Shown here: piece after piece, positions 1 to 11,027 of the stretch | Layout: the number at the start of each line of letters is the position of its first letter | How positions within the stretch are numbered: position 1 is the stretch's first letter | NCBI RefSeq assembly: GCF_000002075.1 | Contig: NW_004797637.1 | Span: 378,434 to 442,433 of the forward strand | Length of the DNA stretch: 64,000 nucleotides | Source: Aplysia californica | Taxonomy: Eukaryota > Mollusca > Gastropoda > Aplysiida > Aplysiidae | Direction: 5' to 3' | Translations under genes and position numbers: made by a program | The notes under the pieces: generated by a model | Database searches by the model: none | Seen by the model: only the letters and a program-made list of their open reading frames with translations | What the model was told of the DNA's origin: nothing

Positions 1-591
1 CTCATTGCTGGAAATGATAGTGTGATGGCTACTTAGTGAAGGGCTGGCAATAAGACTAGTTGGTGTGTCATCATTCATAATGGGACTGTATAATATGTGT
101 GGTGTGTCATCATATGAGCAGCTCGGCTCCGGAGATACAGGTTTTCTTCGTATGCAGCCACCACCAAGACTCAAGCGATGCCGACAAACGGAGCAAGAAT
201 TCACATTTATGCTATTGTCAAAGGCACACCATATGTTCCTACTGGCTTCAATCGCTTTTTTTGCGGCCTGAATCGACGTAACACCTTGTCTCCTTTTGAT
301 AGTTGAAATTGCGGTAAAACAATTGACACAAATGTTAGTGGAATACGACTGTTCATCTTCGTCCCTCACATCAATCCCATAAATCAAGAGAATATCTCCT
401 GCTATTGTCTTACATAATCGGGGCTTTCTGTACTTTTTTCTTTGTTTGACAGTTAAATTTAAACGCCCACAGACCCGACAAAGTTCATTCACACACTGTC
501 TATGGCTCTCAAATGTGTGATCCATTGCAGTTGAACAATTTTTTTTATTAGAAACACAATTTACTAACCGATCGCCAGTCTCTGCAAAGTG
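1..591 (-). CDS. RAG1 N-terminal-like zinc-binding exon, partial at window edge
   Basis: An uninterrupted minus-strand frame runs 197 codons from 591 to the window edge. It starts at a good 3' splice site (pyrimidine tract then CAG ending at 592); the frame has a stop just upstream and the first Met is at 525. The order of motifs is CRVCG, then IDV, then exactly 12 residues, then CVNC, then a Trp about 45 residues on, then CSVC. Human RAG1, as I recall it, shows CRICG, IDV, 12 residues, CHNC, then W and CDIC in the same order. This region of RAG1 binds zinc and is outside the catalytic core; related N-RAG proteins are known from Aplysia transposons. The tail turns Ser/Pro rich. A RING finger, if there is one, would lie off the window. 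Whether this is a host gene or part of a mobile element cannot be told. The ZAD zinc finger is a less likely alternative. Confidence 0.72.
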
Positions 592-1655
592 CTGGAAAAA
601 CAAAATTTACACCATTAGAAAATATGATTTGATGACTATCACATCGCGCAAACAGAAATGAACATCATCGTTTCATTTTGGAATGATTTGTAATTAAGTT
701 TGAAGAAATCACATTCTTAACGGCACTTTCGATCACTTTGCACTCACGATTTAAAACTCATATTATTCCCAAACGAATAAATGAAAACTGGTGAAACTTT
801 CACAAGATACCAAGAAGACGTAGAAGAAGCGAAATTGGCGAAGAAATAGTTTCTGGGGGTTGAGTGAGTATCATTTTATGGCTCTTGAAATTAGGGAAAG
901 ACACGCGTTCTGTTACGGTTACGATAGCATATCGCAGTGCGCGTGCTGACCCCGGTCAACCCCTGACCCCAAGGGTGTAATTGCAGGTTACCTGTCACTG
1001 ATTTATGGCCTAACGTGGGAGGCCGAGGCAAACTAAAAGATCGCTGAGGCGGAATACTGGACGCCGTGTTCTGATGTGGTTTAAGGAGGCAAGGAGAAAG
1101 TCGGTGCCAAAACCCCTGTTCGTGGGTACTTGTGGAAAGGGCAACTACCCGTGAATAATATGTGCAGCTGGATCAGTCCACAAATGCTTAATTTCCTTGC
1201 ATTTTTGATTTAACAGGGATCGGATATAACAGGACATTTTCTCTACTCCCACCATCCCTGTTATATCAGGTTTCCACAGTAATGTCAATCTGTTTTCAAA
1301 ACCAATGATCACCGTTTTGTGGTTCTTTTTCTTTTTTTGTGTGTGTTTTGCTTCTGTAAATGTCATAATACATGTTTTACTTTTATTGATGTTAACAACA
1401 CTGGCCGCTTAGTACCGATTACAACTACATGCATAAAATGACAGTATTTTGTTCTCAATGCCCTTGCATAACATAGAAGAAAACATAACATGTGTTTTAT
1501 TATCTCTCGTACATGCTTAATTTAAGACTCTGTAATGATGGTGATTTGTGACCCAACTATAATATTCAGAACCAAATCATTAGAATTTAAGCACGTTATT
1601 TTGTACCCTGCTTTTTGAGCTCTCTCTTTATTTGTTATTGTTATTATATTATGCA
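592..1655. other. No gene recognised
   Basis: No convincing coding frame. It would hold the intron or promoter upstream of the RAG1-like exon. A short imperfect inverted pair (aacagggat...atataacagg with a complementary copy near 1255) is the only structure seen. Confidence 0.4.
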
Positions 1656-1757
1656 TGTCGCTATGTCGTACTGATGGTTGGGGCAGAGTATGGGGGCGCT
1701 CGGACTCGGCTAGGTGAAAAAGGGGGCGGTGGGCGAAAAAAAGTTTGAAAACCACTG
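1656..1757. repeat. Relic terminal region of a hAT element
   Basis: Read on the minus strand from 1757, the sequence begins CAGTGGTTTTCAAAC followed by a C/G-rich block of GCCCACCGCCCCC type. The same start (CAGTGGTTTTCAAAG plus a GGGCGGTGGC block) occurs at 15088 beside hAT transposase remnants. CAGTGGTTnTCAAA is a familiar hAT terminus. The other end was not found. Confidence 0.5.
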
Positions 1758-3099
1758 TGATAGATGGTCAGGGAAACAAAAGCACCAATGAAATCACAGT
1801 TCGATGTGATCCCATCTGATGCAGCCTTGTTATTGGCCCTGCCTACAGAATCACGCCTTGCTGTAGTTCGATGTTTAAAGAAATCAAAGGCGTCGAAAAG
1901 TTCACACCTGGGAGTGATCCTTTCATTGTAAGGCCCCTACACCTGAGGCGAACATTGTAGCCTACCACTCGTCGAGTAATTTAGAACGGAGATGTGATCG
2001 TATGTATGTATACGAGAGTGGATGATCCAAGAAGTTGGTTTTTTTTGTTCAGTAAAACATGATCTAAAATGCGAGAACTTCAGACCCCAGACTTAGGTAA
2101 TAAAATTTGTTGTTTTTGGGCGGTTGTTTCACTTTTTTTTCTTCTTCTATAAACAACGGAATCTTAAGTGAACTGGGATCGTAAACGATGGGATCTCAGG
2201 TGAAGACTACTATGATAGATTAAACCGGGTAAAGTACTATCCAAGACAGAAGAATATCTTCTGTTTTGGGTACTATTAAAGGAGACTCGAACTCTTTCCA
2301 TCCACCCCACCCCCCCTTCCTTCATCTTTCTTTAACAGAGAAGTTATTTGCCGTTGTTGTTAAGCAGGTACTGGATTTTAAAAAAAATATTGGAACCGCT
2401 AGGACATCGAGCTATATTTTGACATCAGTAATAGTATGATAAATGGGTTTTAAAACATAAAATAAGTCTTCTTTCTGAATTTCCTAATCTCAAGGACCTC
2501 AGAATAAAACCCTCTTTCTTATCTAGATTCCAGTGCGAGAGTCGGGCAGCGCCCAACCCAGGTTGACCATGGTTCCGTTGCGAGAGAGGGCCTCAGGCGT
2601 GCGTTGCCGCCCACAGAGCAGCCTCCGTTGTATAAAAATCCTTGCATTTTCCCCAGCTTGCCTTCGCCAGGCCAGGGCCGCGGCGGCACGGCAAAAATTG
2701 CCACAAAATGGAATCGGGCTCATTTGGAATCGTAGGCTAGAGGAAAAACGTACGATCTTTGCTGGATCTATTATTCTATTCGACGTCGATTACTACGAAA
2801 TACAAGATCAAAATGGCGCTGTTGAAACAAAAGCAATGGACAGTGTGTGATTAACTTTCAGTTTTTATTATATTGCGTTTTATTGGGATAACATCTATAA
2901 AAACCAGGCTGTGAGTAACGACATATGCTTATGTTTCCTTCTGTAAATCATAATGTTTGGGGGCCTATCTAAACGTGATCAGGAGTCTAGATCTAATAGA
3001 TTTATTACATGATGTGTTGTGCAAAATTTCTCCTAAACTCTAAAACTCTAAACAAGGCCATGGTTACCATTTTTTTAGATCATCTAGAAAATCTGATAT
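1758..3099. other. No gene recognised; local G+C-rich patch
   Basis: Mostly A+T-rich sequence without a convincing gene. About 2530-2740 is clearly richer in G+C and CpG than its surroundings and is open in several frames, but no product is recognised. It could be a promoter-like island or a repeat fragment. Confidence 0.35.
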
Positions 3100-3600
3100 C
3101 TAAATATCTAAATCTAATTCTAGATCTAGATCTAGATCTAGATCTAGATGTAGTAGAGATCTAATCATTGTCATGTGCAACTTTTGATCATCTAGATCTA
3201 GATTCTACACTAAAAACAAAGGTTATTAAATATTTTGATGAACTGAAGACTGAAGAAGTGAAGCGATCGCTAGCTTGACATCTAGATTCTAGATATATCT
3301 TAGAGATCTAATCTAGATATCTAGATCTAGATCTAGATTCTAGATCTAGATTCTAGATCTAGATCTAGAGCTGGAAGTTGAAAGCCATTCGCCTCCACCT
3401 GGCCAGCTGTGTGTTGTTTTTGTATTGCCACATGAAATGAATAGCGGCCAAGACTCTAGATCTTGATCTAGATCTAGATATCTAGATCTAGCCTGCTATC
3501 ATGTTTTCATAATAAAATTAGGCTAACTAATTTAATGTTGTAGATCTATACATAAGATCTAGATTTAGATCTAGAGATCTAGATCTCTAGAGGCTAATAA
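3100..3600. repeat. Clustered TCTAGA / AGATCT palindromic simple repeat
   Basis: Tracts of alternating TCTAGA and GATCTA occur at about 3118-3155, 3280-3370, 3450-3490 and 3545-3595. Each unit is its own reverse complement. Short islands of the same motif lie near 8650, 12735, 20880, 29400, 31015 and 41090. Confidence 0.8.
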
Positions 3601-3667
3601 AGTAATTAAGGCCGGCTCTATTTCTCAGAACGCTCGGGATAATAAACTTGAAAGCTATTTCTCCAAA

Positions 3668-4182
3668 GGTAGTGTCAATTGCCTCAGAGTGATGCGGTGG
3701 CAGCTGACAAAAATTGCCACGGAGTAAATTGGAGCTCTTTTGCATTTGTGCGTAGATCTAGTTTATTGTGCTCGAGTGCTCAGTGTTGTGCGTTCGCCTC
3801 TGTGTGTGTGTGTGTGTGTGTGGTGTGTGTGTGTCTTTTCCTGACCCCCGTCCCCTGATTTATGTTCCCCGATATACGTGAATTTCTGAGTTTGTGAGCG
3901 TTTGTGACCTTCAAGGCCTTCTTCTAGAATTGCCTGTGTTGGTTCTACAGCAAAGTGTACTAAGGCTAAGGCTAGCCTAGATCTAGTGTACGTCTCATTG
4001 AAAACACGCCAAGTTGGTAATACAGTGAGTTGAGAACAAATTGACCCATTGGACACACATTATGTATAAATGCTAAAGATAGTGTTTTTTTCAGACTTGA
4101 CACCGCTTCATTCGGTGGCAATTGACAAAAAGTCAATTTTTGTCAATTGCCACCGCGCCACTCGGTGGCAATTGACGCTACC
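3668..4182. mobile_element. MULE-like MITE with 9-bp target duplication
   Basis: Termini GGTAGTGTCAATTGCC and GGCAATTGACGCTACC form an inverted pair with one mismatch. They are flanked by perfect 9-bp direct repeats TTCTCCAAA at 3659-3667 and 4183-4191. A 9-bp duplication with GG termini fits Mutator-like elements. It is 515 bp and non-coding, with a (GT)n tract and a palindrome near its right end. Confidence 0.8.
4113..4155. repeat. Near-perfect 19-bp palindrome with 5-nt spacer
   Basis: Arms 4113-4131 (CGGTGGCAATTGACAAAAA) and 4137-4155 are exact reverse complements around the spacer GTCAA. A third copy of the arm (CGGTGGCAATTGAC) is at 4163-4176, inside the right terminus of the enclosing MITE, so the palindrome looks like a duplicated and inverted terminus. 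Confidence 0.9.
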
Positions 4183-4654
4183 TTCTCCAAAAGGTTTCCG
4201 TTCTCAAGATATTGTGGTTATTTACGAATCATGAATGGAGTGGCGCGTGCGTGCGTGTATTAGAAGTGTGAACGAGGGGGGGGGGGTGTGTGATTTAGTT
4301 TTTGCTTATTTAGGGGTGACTAAATGAATTTATGCGAAAGGAAAAAGGTTACTGCCAAAGTCAAGCTGTCTTATCTATAAATTGTCTTGTTTTCTCGCAG
4401 TAGGGTAGGCCTACCTTTTGAAGGCATTTTCAAATGAAGTAGGCTCTAATCTAGTCCGGGAACTTAGGCCCAACCACAATTGGAGTATGAATTCAGATCT
4501 AAAAATCTCTAGCTCTAGAAATTGAATTCGATGCAAAAATGCTTCTTCCCAGTCCTTGCAGAGTGGCAGAATGAAAGAAAGATGAAGCCGAACTCTCACA
4601 AATCTAAAAAAAATCTTGAGAAACCATAAGGATAAATAGAGGTCAAGTTCATTT

Positions 4655-5907
4655 ATAATAATAATAATTGCATTTATATAGCGCATGATATCCATGCTCA
4701 AGAGCATGCTCTATGCGCTTTACAACTATTATTACCCCAGCAGACCCTCTGAGAACACTCAGAAACATTCTCAGCTTCCGAGGAAGCATACAGTGCAAGC
4801 TGCGGATTTCACGCGCTCAAACACTATCAAACTGACAAGATCTTTCCCTGTCTATAGCTGGGTACCCATTTCCACCTGGATGAAGTGAGGAAAATTTGTG
4901 CAAAGTGCCTTTCCCAAGGACACAACGTCGGGCCCCTGACAAGATTCGAACCCACGGCCTTATGGTTCCGAATCTGAGAGCCTAACCACTAGGCCACCGC
5001 AGGGTTGGTGATTTTTTTTATTTTTAGAAATAAAAATTTAAAAAATCGATTTTTGAAATTTAAATCAGATTTTTTAAATTTAAATCAGATTTTTTTTTTT
5101 TTTTTTTAATGTCGACGCAGTTTGGGATTTTTGGTGGCTAAAAGTAAGTTCTTTTAGTGCAAAATGAATTGTCTTTATTTTCTAATGATTAATTTAAGCA
5201 ACTTCAAAAGAAAGCCTTATTCTGCTATATCAGTGAATTATGGCTACAGACAAAAAATGAAGAAAATGTCAGTCTAAAAGGAAGGGGGGAGGGGGGGGGT
5301 TAATTATGCATAGTTAAACTTGCATTTTATTACAGAGCGTGTGTGTGTGTGTGTGTGTGTGTGTGCCCGCTTGTGTGTGTCTAAAAAGAAAATGAAAATG
5401 CTAATTTCAAGTATGAAAAACAAGTAAATTGAATACTATATTATTTTACAGTTACAGTGACAGGGGGGAAAGTAGACTTTTAAGTATGATTATATTAGTC
5501 TACTAAACCTTATCTGTTTTATAAAACCAAGGAAAGGAATTCTGAAGGTTTAAGTTTAAAGACGTAAAAACAGAATACATTTTTTAAAAAGTGATTTAAA
5601 TCACTGAGTTCTATTCTTAAAATCAAGTTGATTTAAATGAAAAAAAATCAACGGATTTAAATCGATCTTATTTAAATAAGGAAAAAAAAGTAAATTGAAT
5701 ACTTTGTTATTTTACAGTGACAGGGGTGAAAGCAGACTTTTAATCATGATTATATTAGTCTACTAAACCTTATATATCTGTTTAATAAAACCAAGGAAAG
5801 GAATTCTGAATGTTTAAATATGTAAAAACTGAATACATTTGTTAAAAAGTGATTTAAATCACTGATCAACTGATTTAAATCAACCCAACCCTGGGCCACC
5901 GACAACA
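4655..5907 (-). mobile_element. tRNA-derived SINE (family 1), interrupted by a hAT MITE
   Basis: Read on the minus strand, the head shows the tRNA-like promoter boxes TAGTGGTTAGG (A box) and GGGTTCGAATC (B box). A conserved body follows, and the 3' end is an (AAT)n tail at 4655-4670. Short direct repeats CATTT (4650-4654, 5908-5912) flank it. The SINE proper is about 360 bp once the hAT MITE at 5000-5893 is set aside. Related copies lie at 60.56-61.22 kb. Confidence 0.85.
5000..5893. mobile_element. hAT-type MITE with 8-bp target duplication
   Basis: Ends CAGGGTTGGTGATTT and AAATCAACCCAACCCTG are inverted. The 8-bp repeat GGCCACCG flanks it exactly (4992-4999, 5894-5901), which is diagnostic of hAT insertion, here into the SINE head. 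The interior is A+T rich and holds two direct copies of a roughly 190-bp segment (about 5422-5612 and 5688-5872). No transposase. Confidence 0.88.
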
Positions 5908-5928
5908 CATTTTCCCGAACGTTGAGAG

Positions 5929-6962
5929 AAACAGTCACTTCGTATTAATGTAGGCTACACCTTTCAGCCTGGGAGTAATCGAAAGACCAAAAGTAAACTG
6001 TAAAGTCACCTGCTTGCCCATTTTATAAATCTTGATAAGCCACTCATTAAGCTCTAGAATAGTAGTAAAATTTTACAATTCAAGGAGCTGGGGACCTAAC
6101 CAATAAATAAAGAAAAATTAATTATGTATGCCAAGAATGCTACTAAAGGGGAACCAAAGCCAATTATCAAGATTTGACTAACACCAGAGATCCCTTCAGA
6201 ACAGTAAGAAGTAAGATCCAGGTCTGATCCAAAAGTATATGCACACAAAAGTCAAACAGTTAGTTTTAGTCCGATTCTGTGTGAATTGGCCAGTTTAGAA
6301 TAGAATTAAACGTCTGAATGATGAAAACTTCTGCTTGTTTTTCTGAAAAACCTGCAAGATGTGCAGCAAAATATAAAATCAAGATATATAATACATTTCA
6401 ATAAAATAATCTTAAAGGTGTCATTCTACTGCCTCTCTTCATTAAATAAAGTTCTTTCAATGTCACTAAGTAGGCCTACTGAGTGGGACTGCTGTGATTT
6501 GCCATATTTGAAACAGGTCACGGGCAAGTCCTATTCCCGACCACATCTTCCCCACCAAACGCTCGTTTTTAAAAATAGGCTACTATTTTGAAAATAATTA
6601 CAAACTTCAGTCGAGATCCAAGACCCGGTACAAATTCTTACTTTCACTATGCGCACAGATGGACTGCTTCCGGCATATTTTGCTGCAGATCACTTGTAAT
6701 ATAGCCATTGTAATTTTCGCTTTTTTAGTTATTTTCAAGTAAATTTCAAATGTCAAATGTAACTCTTCAAAACATCCCCCCCCCCCACCCCCCCACCAAT
6801 CGGTCTAAAACATGGAAGTGACATATAGAGAGAGCGCAAGTTTCAGTAAAAACCATCAAATAATTTTTAAGAACTATTAATTTGCAATGGAAATGAAGTC
6901 CATAAAATTTGTGTTCAGAGCATATATAATAGAGACAAGAAAATAAGCATGCATGTGGCATA
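5929..6962. other. No gene recognised
   Basis: A+T-rich sequence between the two MITE copies. The frames present are short and unlike known proteins. Confidence 0.4.
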
Positions 6963-7491
6963 ACTCGAACGCTCTGGAAAATAAACTTGAACTTTATTTC
7001 TCCTAACGGTTTCCATTCTTGAGAGTGTGTGTGTGTGTGTGTGTGTGACTAGTGTGAGAGAGAGAGAGAGAGTGGGATTGTGTGTGTGTATGTATGTGTG
7101 TGTGAGGGGGGAGGGCGTGGGGACGTTTAGGGATTTTTTGTGATTTAGTTTTTGCTTTAAGGGTGACTAAACCAAATGCAAAATAGGTTACATTTCTACT
7201 GCCAGAGTCAAGAAATCGCAGTCCTTTTGAAGGCATTTTCAAATGAAGTAGAGTCCGGGAACGTTGCCTCAACCAGAATTGAAGTATCTGAATATTCAGA
7301 CTTCTAAAAATCTCTAGCTCTAAAAATTGAATTTGATGCAAAAAAATGCTTCTTCCCAGTCCTCACAGAATAGCACTGGAATGAAAAATGACGCCGAACT
7401 CTCGTGTAAATATATTAACCAGAAAATCTCGAAAATGGAAACCGTTAGGAGAAATAGAGATCTAGTTTATTTTCCAGAGCGTACTGAGAAA
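6963..7491. mobile_element. MITE copy 2, uninterrupted
   Basis: About 55-bp inverted termini: ACGCTCTGGAAAATAAACT at both ends on opposite strands, then CTATTTCTCCTAACGGTTTCC. The interior holds (GT)n and (GA)n tracts and a block shared with copy 1, including ttttgaaggcattttcaaat. About 529 bp, non-coding. The right flank of both copies shares GTCACTTCGTAT, so the true end may lie some 20 bp further on. Confidence 0.75.
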
Positions 7492-7770
7492 TAGTCACTT
7501 CGTATAAAATAATGTATAGAGGCCTAGTTGTTGCTCATTATGGAATTCCTCCTGAAATATGAGGAGTTTATACCGCTGCTTTAGTGCGTTCAAAAATTTG
7601 TGACGCAACTTATCCTCAAATATCTTTTGAATGGTTAAAGCAATGTCACCCATTCTTTGCACATCAGTTTTTATTAATAATATATTTTACCACAGAATTG
7701 GGGCTAGATATTCGGACCCCCCGGGGCAGTGCCACTGACTGCAGTATCTTTAGGCCATTCCCAAAGGGGT

Positions 7771-8110
7771 GGGGGGGGGGGACATTTCTCGTTCAAGCAT
7801 AGTAGAGTTGTAAATGGGCTGACTCATGTCACGCTCATTATAACTCTGCTTGATCTACAACAGGGAACTGCTGCTTTTTCTTTCCTGATCCTTACTATTG
7901 TCATTTTCCTCTACTTTTTTTGTATGTTTGTCACTCTCATGTGACCTGCTATTTCCGGGGTGCCTTGATAGTCGAGGCAGGCCTTGTGCTGTTGAAGCTA
8001 GAGAGGTGAGCAGTCTAAGTCTGATTCCCTGTAAAGATTTCTCTGTTGACACCCACCCCTTGATGCTCATATGACCTTATGCAGTTGCAAGGGCCATAAA
8101 ACCCTGTACT
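7771..8110 (+). repeat. Interspersed repeat (family 3), copy a
   Basis: About 340 bp that aligns almost throughout with 28232-28565, starting at ACATTTCTCGTTCAAGC. It ends in the tail ATGACCTTATGCAGTTGC plus a GCCATAAAACC block, the tail also found on the family 2 SINEs. No tRNA-like head is evident, so it is either a SINE with another head or the 3' end of a LINE. Confidence 0.75.
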
Positions 8111-9789
8111 ATAAAAAAAACCCAATAAAACTTTTCTTCATTTATTTATATAAAATACTACAAATCTCCTTTACTGGGAAAATGAAATTGTTCTCAGCTC
8201 TTCCTGCTTCTCTCTCACATTTGCGTAATGGCTTACGCCACAGCTCATCAATGTTAATGTTACTTTTTAATGGCAAAACTAGATCTAGTTACAAGAAACC
8301 AATTCTATAATGAACATTTTTTTGCCTTAAAAGTTCTCAAAAACATGCGTTCAATAAAGATGCTCTCGCAATTAGAAAAAAGTGATGGACTTCCTTTTAA
8401 AAGCGATCGTCCTCGCTGTAAACCTTTTAAAATGAGTAGAAACCTCCCACTAGGATTTCTTTATTAGTATTTATTTATTAAGGGATTTTCTAGAATAGAA
8501 CCTACAGGTTTTTACAAAAATACTGATCTGTTAAGACAAATTGATACAAGTGTAACAAGTCACTGTGCAAAAGCTGGAGAGTTTATGTTCGATAGTTGAG
8601 GAGATATTTGACAATAGGTTGCACCACGAATTTATGACAGCAACAGAGATCTAGCTAGAATCTAGATCTAGATCTACCACTGACTTTGGATGATGGATGT
8701 AATCTAGAAATGTAATTGTGTGTCGAATGATACACACACTACACACTGCCATTCAAAATAGGCTTCGTTCAAAATATTGCTAGACTATCGGGCCTACCTC
8801 GTTTTCTTCATCATGAATATGGGTCATTCCACCTGTATTGGGCAAAATGGTAACAACTGTCGCAAAATTTCAAGTCAGAGTACAAAGCTCAAAATTTTGA
8901 CCAAAGAAGTAATTCGTTCTCTCCATTGATCTAGAAGACCATAGCTGTTCGATTTTAAACTTCAACAAACTAAAGAAACAAAACAATACTTGTAGAGGAT
9001 ATTCTGCTAATGTGACATCAAAGACAAAAATATGTTCTGAGCAATTTACCGATCTGCGCAGTCTATTGCGTTGCGCGCTTTAGGCCTAGCGACCCTATAA
9101 TTGCACAGCCATCTGAAAGATTGCGCTGCATCTTTTAACGATGGTATAATTGCGCGGCAATCTGAAGATGGCGTTAATATTTTATATTTTTAAAATAATA
9201 ATTTTAAAAAATACACTTTCATTTTTATTCTTTTACTCACATCAAGGAACATTCACATACATTTTCTAAAGTGTAAAAATATGAAACATATATATATTTT
9301 TTTAATGCACTATGATTGGGAGCCCAACATAGGTCACTGGTATTGTAACGAACTCTCATTGAGTGTTCCTTCAAGGCAACTTTTTCAAATGGCTGTTGGT
9401 GTGTCAGGGCTCCCCTTTTAAGGCCAACTTAAGAGGTTCCTTCACCCTTTGTTTTACTATTTTAAGGGGTATTTAAACCCTTGTTTTAGAAACTTAAAGG
9501 GTAAAAGTCAATATCTCATAATTTTACAGAGTAAGAATTTTTACTTGCAAACATTTAACTCACATGCACATTCACACAGACACACCTAGAGTGACCATGA
9601 CTATGATTGAACGCTAACAATTTTAATTAAGTGAAGAAATAAATGAGTAATATTGACTAGAATTAGAGTTATCTCCATTTGGAAGGGGGAAGAGTGGTGA
9701 TGGTAGAGCAGTTGGGTCTATCAAAAATAAAATAAAGTTGACAAACCAAAAGGGGTCAACTTTGACTATAGTAGTACTCCAAGAAAAAT
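8111..9789. other. No gene recognised
   Basis: A+T-rich sequence with no convincing frame. Near 9060-9180 an ATAATTGC-containing motif recurs in an imperfect tandem. A small TCTAGA island lies near 8650. Confidence 0.4.
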
Positions 9790-9962
9790 AGACCTGTCAT
9801 TCTATGAAATCTAATAAGTCAGGATCACAGTGAGGAAAAAAATTGGGACTTGGTGAAAAAAATCGGGATCAACGACAAATCACCTAGGTCACTGCCAAGC
9901 TGACTTTAAAAAAAATTCCAGGGATGTCCATTATTATATCCATGTATATTCCCTCTGCGCAC

Positions 9963-9964
<2 letters not shown>

Positions 9965-10019
<55 letters not shown>
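9965..10019. repeat. (GT)n microsatellite
   Basis: An almost pure GT dinucleotide tract lies inside element A. The apparent Cys/Val frame across it is an artefact. Confidence 0.95.
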
Positions 10020-10021
<2 letters not shown>

Positions 10022-10286
10022 CACGAGCGCGTGCATGTGTGTGTTTTTATCTTTTTTTTTGGGTTAAATCCTGAAGTATGTCAAGGTCTCCTAGTCCAAG
10101 TGTTTTCCCCCCCCCCCCCGGATAAGTCCCAAAAGACGCTTCAACCGGTGTGCATTCGAACTTAAATTGACCTCGTCAACAACGGTCCCCGACACGCGCG
10201 GAGCTCACGCGCCGAAGTCATGTCACGTGGTGCGATCGCACGACTGAAACAGTTTTACTGAAGGGTCTTGATGACGGTCCCGACTA

Positions 10287-11027
10287 AAGGTGACAATCCA
10301 TATGTGCGGGATGGCAGCGGCAGCGGGACGATAAAAATCGCTCCAACAGAAATATCAATGTCTGAATCCATAAGTGCGGGACGGCAGCGGGACGATAAAA
10401 ATCGCACCCAGGAGCGATTCTGCCGCTGCGCAGCTCTGCCGCAGACAAAAATATGAATGTGGCAGAATAGGGTTGACTGTGAAGAATCTCTGTGTGATGC
10501 AGTCAATTCATTTGACACGAAAAACTTTCTGAAACCATTGCACCCCTATGTCGTCGTTCATCCACCCATTTTCTTGATATGCCCAAATGGTGCCTTCTGG
10601 GCTGTCCTGAATGGCAAAGGAATGGATGGACCTGTTCGTTATGCTAGTGACAAAAGATCAAGATAATTGCAACTTTACAATACTGGCAAAGTTACTTTTT
10701 CAGAAGTTCATGCAACCAAAATCAATGCTGCCTTCGATGTCTTTTACGTTCTTTCTTCTTATTAACCAGGAGCCAGATCATCAGCAGTATTCGTTCTTGT
10801 TTCATTAACCTAGACAGTTTTGACTGGGTAGGTGCCATGCTGCTCAAAACAAAAAAGGCGCCAACACGCCTTCCCCTATTGAATTTGCCACTTGCGATAT
10901 CGCACATTTCGTCCCGCTGCCGTTCCGCTGCCGCACATATGGATTTAATGTGACTTGCGGTACCGCACATATTGTCCCGCTGCCGTGCCGCTGCCGCTGT
11001 CGTCCCGCACATATGGATTGTCACCTT
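10287..11027. mobile_element. TA-flanked MITE with long terminal inverted repeats
   Basis: Termini AAGGTGACAATCCATATGTG and the exact reverse complement at 11027 are flanked by TA at 10285-10286 and 11028-11029. The arms run on for roughly 170 bp with G+C-rich subrepeats of GCGGGACGGCAGCGGGAC type. The 400-bp centre holds a 69-codon frame (10457-10666) unlike any transposase I know. The TA duplication fits the Tc1/mariner-pogo superfamily. Copy 2 of element A shows the matching empty site. Confidence 0.82.

Larger units (their letters stand above)
3623..5928. mobile_element. MITE copy 1, split by later insertions
   Basis: Left terminus TCTCAGAACGCTCGGGA (3623 on) pairs with the right terminus near 5912-5928 (CCCGAACGTTGAGAGA). 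The interior matches the intact copy at 6963-7491 over several hundred bases. It is interrupted by a MULE-like MITE (3668-4182) and by a SINE (4655-5907). Removing these leaves about 540 bp, the size of copy 2. It carries no coding sequence. Confidence 0.7.

Noticed and set aside
2523-2850. Overlapping frames of about 60-105 codons in a G+C-rich patch
   Set aside because: Open in several frames on both strands because of base composition; no motif, splice context or known relative.
9971-10165. Cys/Val-rich frame
   Set aside because: Translation of a (GT)n microsatellite.
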